Shown piece after piece: positions 1-5,296 of a DNA stretch of 7,922 nt. The stretch lies in contig JBCCTQ010000051.1 in the NCBI GenBank assembly GCA_039198225.1, forward strand, positions 1-7,922. The letters are read 5' to 3'. A program made the position numbers and the translations under genes. This DNA is from JASJAR01 sp039198225 (lineage in GTDB: Bacteria; Pseudomonadota; Alphaproteobacteria; Rhodobacterales; Rhodobacteraceae). The first letter of the stretch is position 1, and each line of letters starts with the position of its first letter. The notes below the pieces were generated by a model. The model made no database searches, had not been told where the DNA came from, and worked only from the letters and a program-made list of their open reading frames with translations.

Positions 1-2
1 TC

Positions 3-686
3 GACGAGGGGTTGCGCGCCCATATGAGCAAAGTCTACGGCACGATGTCCGTAGGAATGCTTGTGACCGCGGGCGTTGCCTGGGCGATTGGCTCGAATGA
101 CGCGCTCTTGGGCATTTTCCGCGACCCCGCAACGCTGCAGCCGAATATCCTCGGCTGGATCGCGATGTTTTTGCCGCTCATCATGGTTTTTGCCTTTGGC
201 GCCATGATCAATCGGCTGTCGGCCTCGGGCGCACAGACGTTCTTCTACGTCTTCGCCGCCGCGATGGGGCTCTCGATCTCTTGGATCTTTGCGGCGTTCA
301 CCGGCATTTCGATCGCTCAGACCTTTCTGGTCACCTCGATCGCCTTCGCGGGTCTGTCGCTCTGGGGCTACACCACGAAGAAAGACATCTCCGGTTGGGG
401 CGCATTCCTCATCATGGGGGTGATCGGTCTGATCGTGGCCATGGTGATCAACATCTTCCTGCAATCGCCGGCGATCATGTTTGCCGTGTCGATCCTCGGG
501 ATCCTGATCTTCGCAGGGCTGACCGCCTATGACACCCAGCGGATCAAGACCGAGTACATCGCCCACGCCCAGGTGGCCGACGGCGAATGGCTCGACAAAT
601 CCGCAATCATGGGGGCGCTGAACCTCTACATCAACTTCATCAACATGTTCATGTTCCTCCTTCAGTTCTTCGGCAGCCGCGAATAA
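3..686 (+). CDS. Bax inhibitor-1/YccA family membrane protein (5' end outside window)
   Basis: The reading frame is open to the left edge and the codons before the first possible start (TTG at 12) already read D-E-G-L-R-A-H-M. The true start is therefore outside the window, probably missing about 15-25 residues. The visible 227 residues form seven hydrophobic segments: one near the N-terminus (MSVGMLVTAGVAWAIG), five in the middle, and a last one at ALNLYINFINMFMFLLQFFG. This matches the BI-1/TMBIM fold of inner-membrane proteins such as E. coli YccA and YbhL. The family signature AYDTQ (Asp codon 531-533) follows segment 6. Members are proposed pH-sensitive calcium leak channels, or in the case of YccA modulators of FtsH; which applies here is unknown. 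The second conserved aspartate of the family seems to be Asn (codon 633-635). A strong terminator follows directly. Confidence 0.9.
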   Translation, partial: DEGLRAHMSKVYGTMSVGMLVTAGVAWAIGSNDALLGIFRDPATLQPNILGWIAMFLPLIMVFAFGAMINRLSASGAQTFFYVFAAAMGLSISWIFAAFTGISIAQTFLVTSIAFAGLSLWGYTTKKDISGWGAFLIMGVIGLIVAMVINIFLQSPAIMFAVSILGILIFAGLTAYDTQRIKTEYIAHAQVADGEWLDKSAIMGALNLYINFINMFMFLLQFFGSRE

Positions 687-709
687 TCTGGCCGGAACAA
701 CGTGACGCG

Positions 710-740
710 AAGGGCCGGCCGAACGCCGGCCCTTTTCTTT
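710..740 (+). terminator. Rho-independent terminator after the BI-1 gene
   Basis: A perfect 10-bp stem has arms AAGGGCCGGC (710-719) and GCCGGCCCTT (725-734) with a 5-nt loop CGAAC. It is followed by a T-rich run ending around 740. It lies 24 nt after the stop of the BI-1 gene and before the DUF533 gene, so it separates these two units. Confidence 0.88.
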
Positions 741-856
741 TGTCGTGGCGCCCCGGCCCCGGCCTGCCACCGCCCGAACGTCTGGTCCTTGCCTAAAAGC
801 ATTGCTGCACCGGCCCGCCCCGCACTAGGCTCGCGGCACACCTTGGAGGGAGCGAT

Positions 857-1579
857 ATGGGATTTGTGCGCACATTGGCTTCGCTGGCGGCAGGCTATGC
901 CGCGGCGCGGGGCGTCGATCATTTCAACAAAATGGGCGGTCTCGACGGCGTCCAAAAAGCCATGGCGGCCAATCCGGCCATGGCGGGCATGGCCGATCAG
1001 ATGGGGGCCATGATGGAGAAAATGGGCCTTGGAGGCGCTGCGGGCGGAGCCAACCCGATGTCTGGGATTCAAAATATGCTGGGGACGCTGACGGGTCAGA
1101 CCCAAGCCGCCGGGGCCGCGGGCGCCGCCGGGCTCGGCGGGCTCATGGCGGCCTTAGGCGGAGCGGCGGCCGTGGGTCAGGAAAACGCAGCGTCGATGAT
1201 GGACAGCCTCACCGGCACCACAACAGCCACCGACACCCAGGAAGCCCAAGCCAAACTCATGATCCGCGCGATGATCCAGGCCGCCAAAGCCGATGGCGAG
1301 ATCGATGACGCCGAACGGGAGAAGATCCTCGAACATATGGGCGATCTCGACGCCGAGGAACTGGCCTTTGTCAAAGCCGAGCTTGCAGCCCCTGTGGACG
1401 TGATGGGCCTGGCCCAAGACACGTCCGACGAAATGAAGGCCCAGATCTACGCCACCTCGCTCATGGCGATCCAGGTCGATGACGTCAAAGAGGCCCAATA
1501 TCTCAACCAATTGGCCGACGCGATGGGCCTCCCGCCCGAGCTCCGCGACCGGGTTCATCGCTCGATGGGCATCGGCTAG
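857..1579 (+). CDS. DUF533 / TerB-like fold protein (YebE-type)
   Basis: A 240-aa protein; the ATG at 857 is preceded by GGAGGG at 844-849, a good ribosome binding site. Residues 1-125 are low in complexity and rich in Gly, Ala and Met (many GLGG/AAGAAG stretches), with only weakly hydrophobic parts and no clear signal peptide. Residues from about 130 to 240 form an all-helical domain typical of DUF533 and the related TerB fold: LMIRAMIQAAKADGEID, with acidic positions D146, E148, D150 and D151, then ILEHMGDLD, and a final segment ending near RVHRSMGIG. E. coli YebE, the best-known DUF533 protein, is an envelope-associated protein of unknown role. The acidic loop resembles the metal-binding loop of TerB, so metal binding is plausible but inferred. 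The gene stands alone between a terminator and the rpmG promoter. Family assignment is fairly sure; function is not known. Confidence 0.8.
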   Translation: MGFVRTLASLAAGYAAARGVDHFNKMGGLDGVQKAMAANPAMAGMADQMGAMMEKMGLGGAAGGANPMSGIQNMLGTLTGQTQAAGAAGAAGLGGLMAALGGAAAVGQENAASMMDSLTGTTTATDTQEAQAKLMIRAMIQAAKADGEIDDAEREKILEHMGDLDAEELAFVKAELAAPVDVMGLAQDTSDEMKAQIYATSLMAIQVDDVKEAQYLNQLADAMGLPPELRDRVHRSMGIG

Positions 1580-1597
1580 GGCCAATGCGAAACGGAA

Positions 1598-1620
1598 GGC
1601 CCCGGGCCAAATCCGGGGCC
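1598..1620 (+). other. GC-rich stem-loop after the DUF533 gene
   Basis: A perfect 8-bp stem, GGCCCCGG (1598-1605) with CCGGGGCC (1613-1620), has a 7-nt loop and lies 18 nt past the stop codon. No T-run follows, so it may protect the mRNA 3' end or be a Rho-assisted stop rather than an intrinsic terminator. From here to the rpmG promoter at 1733 I see no gene or other signal. Confidence 0.4.
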
Positions 1621-1732
1621 AATCGGCGGCGCCAGAGGGCTGATCGAGGCGCAATGCCTTTTGTCGGGCGCGGAGCCGCTTCGCGCGTCGCCGCCTGCGC
1701 CTCGGGCAACGCGACGCCGCGGCGCCTTTTCC

Positions 1733-1760
1733 TTGACACGCCGCCCCCTCGCGGTAAAAG
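1733..1760 (+). promoter_or_regulatory. Sigma-70-type promoter of rpmG
   Basis: A perfect -35 box TTGACA (1733-1738) is followed after 16 nt by TAAAAG (1755-1760). The start site would lie near 1767, about 40 nt before the rpmG ATG. A strong -35 with a relaxed -10 fits alphaproteobacterial housekeeping promoters and a highly expressed ribosomal protein gene. Confidence 0.65.
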
Positions 1761-1808
1761 CCAGCTTCCGAACAGCACCGGGGCGCCCGCCCTGCCAGGA
1801 GACGGCAC

Positions 1809-1976
1809 ATGGCCAAACCGACCACGATCAAAATCCGGCTTAACTCGACTGCCGATACGGGCCATTTCTACGTGACCAAGAAAAACGCTCGGACGATGAC
1901 CGAGAAGATGGTGGTCAAAAAGTACGACCCGGTGGCCCGGCGCCATGTCGAATACAAGGAAGGCAAGATCAAGTAA
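1809..1976 (+). CDS. rpmG: 50S ribosomal protein L33
   Basis: A 55-aa basic protein beginning MAKPTTIKIRLNSTADTGHF and ending RRHVEYKEGKIK, the usual length and sequence pattern of bacterial L33 (E. coli ends RQHVIYKEAKIK). L33 is a small protein of the large ribosomal subunit near the E site. It has no cysteines, so it is the zinc-free (C-minus) form, which does not respond to zinc starvation by exchange as the zinc-ribbon form can. The ATG at 1809 has AGGAG at 1797-1801 with a 7-nt spacer. The gene has its own promoter (1733-1760) and terminator (1999-2030), so it is a single-gene unit. Confidence 0.97.
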   Translation: MAKPTTIKIRLNSTADTGHFYVTKKNARTMTEKMVVKKYDPVARRHVEYKEGKIK

Positions 1977-1998
1977 GATCCGCCGCCCTGAAGTTTCG

Positions 1999-2030
1999 AA
2001 CGCCGCGCCACACCGAGCGCGGCGTTTTTC
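1999..2030 (+). terminator. Rho-independent terminator of rpmG
   Basis: A perfect 10-bp stem, AACGCCGCGC (1999-2008) with GCGCGGCGTT (2017-2026), has an 8-nt loop and runs into TTTTT (2025-2029). It lies 22 nt after the rpmG stop. The acetyltransferase start at 2056 comes just after it, so that gene needs read-through or a promoter I could not identify. Confidence 0.9.
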
Positions 2031-2055
2031 GTTAGAGAGCCCCGAGATAAACCTC

Positions 2056-2541
2056 ATGGTCACTGAAAAAGTCAAAATCCGCGTTGCCCGCTTGTCCGAT
2101 CTCGCCGCGGTCGACCGGCTGTTCTCTGTGTCCTACCCGGCCCTTCTCAAGGCCGATTATGCGCCGAGCGTCTATGTCACAGCACTTCCCATCATTTCGC
2201 GCGCGCAGCCCAGGCTTTTGGCCTCGGGCAGCTATTATTTGGCCATGGACAACGAAGAGGTGGTCGGTGCCGGCGGCTGGACACGGTCGGGACCTCGAAC
2301 AGCGGATGTCCGCCATCTGGTCAGCGATCTCCGCCGTCAGCGCCAGGGGATCGGCCGCGCCCTCATGGAAGAGATCTTCACCACCGCCCGGGCCTCCGGC
2401 ATCCGACGGCTCAAATGCCAGGCGACGTTTACGGCGGTCCCCTTCTACAAAGCCATGGGGTTCACGTCAGAGGGCGCCGTGACGATCCCCCTTCGCCCCG
2501 GCATCACATTCCCGGCCATGGCCATGGAGCGCGGCCTTTGA
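2056..2541 (+). CDS. GNAT family N-acetyltransferase
   Basis: A 161-aa protein that transfers an acetyl group from acetyl-CoA to an unidentified amine. It shows the GNAT core: an N-terminal strand KIRVARLSDLAAVDRLF; motif A with the pyrophosphate-binding loop RRQRQGIGRAL (Q95, G98, G100 of the Q-x-x-G-x-G pattern); and a motif-B region AVPFYKAMGF (F130-F136) near the C-terminus. Length fits a single-domain GNAT. The frame is open upstream to 1945, but those codons overlap the end of rpmG and its terminator, so the ATG at 2056 is the sensible start; its ribosome binding site is weak. The substrate cannot be told from the sequence, and the neighbours give no hint. Confidence 0.88.
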   Translation: MVTEKVKIRVARLSDLAAVDRLFSVSYPALLKADYAPSVYVTALPIISRAQPRLLASGSYYLAMDNEEVVGAGGWTRSGPRTADVRHLVSDLRRQRQGIGRALMEEIFTTARASGIRRLKCQATFTAVPFYKAMGFTSEGAVTIPLRPGITFPAMAMERGL

Positions 2542-2596
2542 AAGGCCCGAACCTGTCCAATCGCCGCTCGAGAGCGACACGGGTCCGAGAGCGGGC

Positions 2597-2625
2597 TTGA
2601 CTGGGGCGCTTCCGAATGGTGCCTA
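2597..2625 (+). promoter_or_regulatory. Possible promoter of the lipoprotein-reductase pair
   Basis: TTGACT (2597-2602) is followed after 17 nt by TGCCTA (2620-2625), a weak -10. The start site would fall near 2632, which would leave about 20 nt of leader before the ATG at 2654. Only the -35 is convincing. Confidence 0.3.
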
Positions 2626-2653
2626 GGCGGAAATGATCAAGAAAGACGACGCC

Positions 2654-3097
2654 ATGCGGATCACGGCACTTATGTCTTGCGCGCTTTGTCTTTGTCTCGG
2701 CGCTTGCGCAGCCGATCAAGGACAGGGCTTTGACTTTTACGAGGTGCCCGTCACCCCGCCGCCTGACCTCAGGGCCGGTGACCGGATCCGGATGGAGGGT
2801 CTGCCGGCCGTGCCGCGCCACGATGTGACCGCAGCCCCCACGGCGCGGAGTGCGGCGGGCGTGAAACCGTACGGCTCGGCGCCAGAGGCGAGCGTTGCAG
2901 CCACCAGCGTCGAGAACACCTGGCTCCGGGTCGTCGATGGCGGAGATCAGGTTTGGCTTGTGGCCGAACGGAGCTCAGGGCCCGCTCCGGCCTCCGACCA
3001 GATCCGCTCTGAAGCGATCCAGCGGTCGGGCTGCAAGATCGGCGGGGACCCTGCGCGGGTTGGCCGCGCGCGCATCTTCCCCCTCGATTGTTCGTAA
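2654..3097 (+). CDS. Small lipoprotein of unknown function with C-terminal cysteine pair
   Basis: I do not recognise the family. From the ATG at 2654 the product has 147 aa. The N-terminus MRITALMSCALCLCLGAC is a lipoprotein signal: one Arg, a hydrophobic core and lipobox LGAC, with Cys18 as the lipidated residue followed by Ala, so probable outer-membrane sorting. An in-frame ATG at 2633 would add MIKKDDA, whose acidic residues suit a signal peptide less well. A Pro/Ala-rich linker follows, then a compact C-terminal part: ENTWLRVVDGGDQVWLVAE (beta-like) and SEAIQRSGCKIGG...IFPLDCS, with two cysteines that could form a periplasmic disulfide. The stop lies 5 nt before the aldo/keto reductase ATG, so the two are probably co-transcribed, although one protein is exported and the other cytoplasmic. 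Confidence 0.72.
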   Translation: MRITALMSCALCLCLGACAADQGQGFDFYEVPVTPPPDLRAGDRIRMEGLPAVPRHDVTAAPTARSAAGVKPYGSAPEASVAATSVENTWLRVVDGGDQVWLVAERSSGPAPASDQIRSEAIQRSGCKIGGDPARVGRARIFPLDCS

Positions 3098-3102
3098 CCG
3101 CC

Positions 3103-4170
3103 ATGGCTGAGAGAAAACCCAAACCCGCCCAAAGCCGGTACTTGCCCGATAGGGACAGATATGACGGGCGGATGCCCTACCGGCGCTGTGGCCGCTCGGG
3201 GCTCAAACTCCCGGCGATCTCCCTTGGGCTTTGGCACAATTTCGGGGAGGACACGCCCCGCGATACGTCCCGCGCCATCTGCCGCACTGCGTTTGATCTC
3301 GGCATCACCCATTTCGATCTCGCCAACAATTACGGACCGCCACCTGGCTCGGCCGAAGAGTGTTTCGGCGAAATCCTGGCCACGGATTTCCGGGGCTACC
3401 GCGATGAATTGGTGATCTCATCGAAGGCGGGTTACGAGATGTTCCCCGGGCCTTACGGCGAATGGGGCAGCCGGAAATACCTGATCTCGTCCTGCGATGC
3501 GTCGCTCCGCCGGATGGGGCTCGACTATGTCGATATATTCTATTCGCACCGGTTCGACCCCGAGACGCCGCTTGAAGAAACCATGGGCGCGCTCGACCAA
3601 ATCGTCCGTTCGGGCAAGGCGCTCTATGCCGGAATTTCATCCTACAACACGAAACGCACCCGCGAAGCGGCGGCGATCCTTGAAGATCTCGGAACCCCCT
3701 GCCTCATTCATCAGCCTGCCTACAACATGTTCAACCGTTGGGTCGAACGGGACGGGCTTCTCGACACGCTCGATGATCTCGGGATCGGCTCAATCGCCTT
3801 TGTGCCCCTCGCCCAGGGGCTTTTGACATCGAAATATCTCGGCACCGTGCCGGCCGACAGCCGCGCCGCCCAAGGAAAATCCCTAGACCCCGGAGCGCTT
3901 GATCCAGGCCTTCTCGAACGGCTGACCAAGCTCAATGCCGTCGCCGAAGCCCGCGGTCAAAGCTTGGCGCAAATGGCCCTCGCTTGGGTCCTTCGCGGCG
4001 GGCGCGTAACCACAGCGCTCATTGGAGCCTCCCGGCCAGGCCAAGTGGCCGATTGCGCAGGCGCCGTGGCAACACTTGATTTTACCGACCAGGAACTCGC
4101 AGAGATCGACCGGATCGCCGAGGACCGACCGGAGCTCAATCTTTGGGCCCAATCGTCCGAACGGGTCTGA
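3103..4170 (+). CDS. yghZ: YghZ-type aldo/keto reductase (AKR14-like, L-glyceraldehyde 3-phosphate reductase family)
   Basis: A 355-aa cytoplasmic NADPH-dependent reductase with a (beta/alpha)8 barrel. From memory it follows E. coli YghZ closely over its whole length: RYDGRMPYRRCGRSGLKLP, SLGLWHNFG, THFDLANNYGPPPGSAEE, SRKYL, GLDYVDIFYSH, GISSYN, PLAQGLLT and LNLWAQSSE. The AKR catalytic tetrad is present: D72, Y77, K108, H149. The LIGASRPGQV segment near the C-terminus is the NADPH phosphate-binding region. YghZ reduces L-glyceraldehyde 3-phosphate and methylglyoxal, so detoxification of reactive aldehydes is likely. The family is also related to Kv-channel beta subunits. The ATG at 3103 gives about 14 residues more than E. 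coli YghZ; a TTG at 3088 is in frame but overlaps the lipoprotein gene. No strong ribosome binding site is visible, which fits translational coupling to the lipoprotein gene 5 nt upstream. Confidence 0.92.
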   Translation: MAERKPKPAQSRYLPDRDRYDGRMPYRRCGRSGLKLPAISLGLWHNFGEDTPRDTSRAICRTAFDLGITHFDLANNYGPPPGSAEECFGEILATDFRGYRDELVISSKAGYEMFPGPYGEWGSRKYLISSCDASLRRMGLDYVDIFYSHRFDPETPLEETMGALDQIVRSGKALYAGISSYNTKRTREAAAILEDLGTPCLIHQPAYNMFNRWVERDGLLDTLDDLGIGSIAFVPLAQGLLTSKYLGTVPADSRAAQGKSLDPGALDPGLLERLTKLNAVAEARGQSLAQMALAWVLRGGRVTTALIGASRPGQVADCAGAVATLDFTDQELAEIDRIAEDRPELNLWAQSSERV

Positions 4171-4196
4171 GTTAAAGCACTTTCTCTACGGCAATA

Positions 4197-4256
4197 CCGG
4201 GGGGCTCGGCCCCCGCGCCTCCGGCGCTCCCCCGGAGTATTTCTCCCAGGATGAAG
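4197..4256 (+). repeat. Intergenic structured repeat, copy 1
   Basis: Downstream of the reductase and in its transcription direction. It contains hairpin GGGGGC-TCG-GCCCCC (4200-4214), hairpin GCGCC-TCC-GGCGC (4215-4227), a TCCCCC run (4228-4233), then a box of GGAGTATTT, three variable bases and CCAGGATGAAG (4234-4256). From 4210 it aligns without gaps to copy 3 over 47 nt, with 39 identical positions. A T-run (4262-4268) follows closely. Confidence 0.75.
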
Positions 4257-4315
4257 GGGCCTTTTTTTGCCCGCTATTTGGGCGAAGCGATTTTCGATAT
4301 TGGGAGCAGCACTGG

Positions 4316-4348
4316 CTCCATCCTGGCAAAAATACTCTCGCCGAAGGC
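4316..4348 (-). repeat. Intergenic structured repeat, copy 2 (degenerate)
   Basis: On the minus strand it reads a small GCC-TTC-GGC hairpin (4348-4340), then AGAGTATTT, three bases, CCAGGATGGAG (4338-4316). The box matches copy 3 at 19 of 23 positions, but the C-run and the longer stem are missing. It lies downstream of rnpB in the direction of rnpB transcription. Confidence 0.65.
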
Positions 4349-4349
4349 C

Positions 4350-4376
4350 ACGCGCCGGAAGGCGCGTCGCTTTTTT
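4350..4376 (+). terminator. Terminator between the converging reductase gene and rnpB
   Basis: A 7-bp stem, ACGCGCC (4350-4356) with GGCGCGT (4361-4367) and a GGAA tetraloop, is followed 3 nt later by TTTTTT (4371-4376). On the plus strand this is a reasonable intrinsic terminator that would stop reductase transcripts before they run antisense into rnpB. The same hairpin lies about 15 nt past the 3' end of rnpB on the other strand, where it could help end that transcript. Confidence 0.65.
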
Positions 4377-4380
4377 AAAA

Positions 4381-4768
4381 CGTGCGGAGGGCCTGTAAGC
4401 CGGATTCTGTGAGGATCGCTCCCCGGCGACCATTCCTCTGGGCAGCCGATTGCCCGACTGCTCAAGCTGCCAACCCGAACCCCTGGGTCGAAGCCGCCCT
4501 GCGGCAAGCCGCGCGGGGTCCCTATTCGGCATTGCTTCCGGTGGGGCTTGCCATGCCGGTCCGGTTGCCCGTACCGCGGTGGGCTCTTACCCCACCGTTT
4601 CACCCTTACCCAAGATAGTTCCCAGGCGGTCTGATCTCTGTGGCGCTGTCCGTCGGGTTGCCCCGCCCGGGCGTTACCCGGCACCGTCGCTCCGTGAAGT
4701 CCGGACTTTCCTCCCAATCGGCACGGCTCACGCCGCCCCGACTGGACGGCCGCCCGGCCCTCCGCGCG
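4381..4768 (-). ncRNA. rnpB: RNase P RNA, bacterial type A
   Basis: Catalytic RNA of ribonuclease P, which removes the 5' leader from precursor tRNAs together with the RnpA protein. The universally conserved segments are present on the minus strand: GGAGGAAAGTCCGGACT near the 5' end (within 4696-4715), AGGGTGAAA and GGTAAGAGCCCACCG in the middle (4577-4605), and ACAGAATCCGGCTTACA near the 3' end (4394-4410). The two ends pair as helix P1 over 10 perfect bp: GCGGAGGGCC (4765-4756) with GGCCCTCCGC (4393-4384). Two more pairs are possible beyond one mismatch, which sets the ends to within a few nt. At about 388 nt the length suits type A. The 5' end is only some 6 nt from the amidase stop codon. 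Open reading frames across this stretch are not genes. Confidence 0.96.
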
Positions 4769-4771
4769 CTG

Positions 4772-4800
4772 TCCCTACCCCTTGGGCGGGCGCCGATCAA
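4772..4800 (-). promoter_or_regulatory. Possible rnpB promoter overlapping the amidase stop codon
   Basis: On the minus strand TTGATC (4800-4795) is followed after exactly 17 nt by TAGGGA (4777-4772), whose first three bases are the amidase TAG stop. A start 6-8 nt further on gives an RNA beginning at helix P1. The -10 is weak, but the position is right and a GC-rich discriminator follows, as at stringently controlled stable RNA promoters. Confidence 0.42.
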
Positions 4801-5269
4801 CCGTTGCGAGGCCCAACCGCGCAAGCCGAGCCCAATCAAAGCGTGGACCCGGATCGACCTTACGTCCCGGGGCGCAATCGGAATGGCCGATCACATGGGC
4901 GGGCGAAATTGCCCATCGCCCTAGGATCCCTGCCAAAAGCCCCTGAAGCGCCACCATCTGGGGTTCCGGGAAGGGCTCGGCTCCGGTATTTTGCAATTCG
5001 ATTCCAATCGAATGGGAATTAACGTCTTCGACCTCGCCCCAGGCCCCCACGCCCGCATGCCAGGCCCGCATCTCTTCGGCGACGAGCGACATCACCTCGC
5101 CCGAGTAATCGATCAGGTAATGGGCTGAGACTTCCGATCCAGGATCACGGAGCCGGTCCAATGCGGCGGCGGAACTTTCCATAGCCGTGTAGTGGATCAC
5201 GACGATCGAGGGACCTGCCCCCTCCCGCCTCTCCCCGAAATTCGGAGAAGGATGGGTCAGCCCCCCCAA
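4775..5269 (-). CDS. Zinc N-acetylmuramoyl-L-alanine amidase (Amidase_2, AmpD/AmiD-like)
   Basis: A 164-aa enzyme that cleaves the amide bond between N-acetylmuramic acid and L-alanine in peptidoglycan or its fragments. Family residues are all visible: zinc ligands H26 (VVIHYTAM), H129 (GHSDCAPGRK) and D139 (VDPG), catalytic E91 (SIGIEL) and K137. Further family signatures are SAHYLI (residues 48-53) and AWHAG (69-73). There is no signal peptide or lipobox, so it may act in the cytoplasm on recycled anhydro-muropeptides like AmpD, though it is shorter than AmpD (about 183 aa). A TTG at 5269 is the best start: it puts the conserved P-S-P-N-F-G motif at residues 7-12, and the frame is closed by the preceding gene's stop at 5297-5299. 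The gene lies 27 nt after the Excalibur lipoprotein gene and is probably the last of the gatC-led unit. Its end overlaps the putative rnpB promoter. Confidence 0.9.
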   Translation of the reverse strand: MGGLTHPSPNFGERREGAGPSIVVIHYTAMESSAAALDRLRDPGSEVSAHYLIDYSGEVMSLVAEEMRAWHAGVGAWGEVEDVNSHSIGIELQNTGAEPFPEPQMVALQGLLAGILGRWAISPAHVIGHSDCAPGRKVDPGPRFDWARLARLGLATVDRRPPKG

Positions 5270-5276
5270 GTCAGCC

Positions 5277-5294
5277 CCGCGCCGTCCGGCGCGG
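5277..5294 (-). other. GC-rich hairpin between lipoprotein stop and amidase start
   Basis: A 7-bp perfect stem CCGCGCC/GGCGCGG with a 4-nt loop fills most of the 27-nt gap between the TGA at 5299-5297 and the TTG at 5269. There is no T-run, so it is not an intrinsic terminator. It could limit translation of the amidase or mark an RNA processing point. Confidence 0.4.
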
Positions 5295-5296
5295 CC

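Noticed and set aside
802..831. TTGCTG-N18-TAGGCT as a promoter for the DUF533 gene
   Set aside because: Both boxes and the spacing are poor. A promoter must exist after the terminator at 710-740, but I cannot place it with confidence.
1154..1831. Open frame of 225 codons on the minus strand opposite the DUF533 gene and across the rpmG promoter
   Set aside because: Arg/Gly-rich composition typical of a shadow frame; the opposite strand carries a gene with a ribosome binding site and a family match.
2633..2653. ATG at 2633 as the lipoprotein start
   Set aside because: It adds two aspartates before the signal peptide and lies at the predicted transcription start; the ATG at 2654 gives a standard lipoprotein signal.
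4258..4268. GGCC followed by seven T residues as an intrinsic terminator of the reductase gene
   Set aside because: No stable stem ends directly before the T-run; the hairpin at 4350-4367 with its T-run is the better candidate.
4274..5022. Several open frames across 4274-5022 on both strands
   Set aside because: They overlap rnpB, whose conserved RNA segments and P1 helix explain the sequence.
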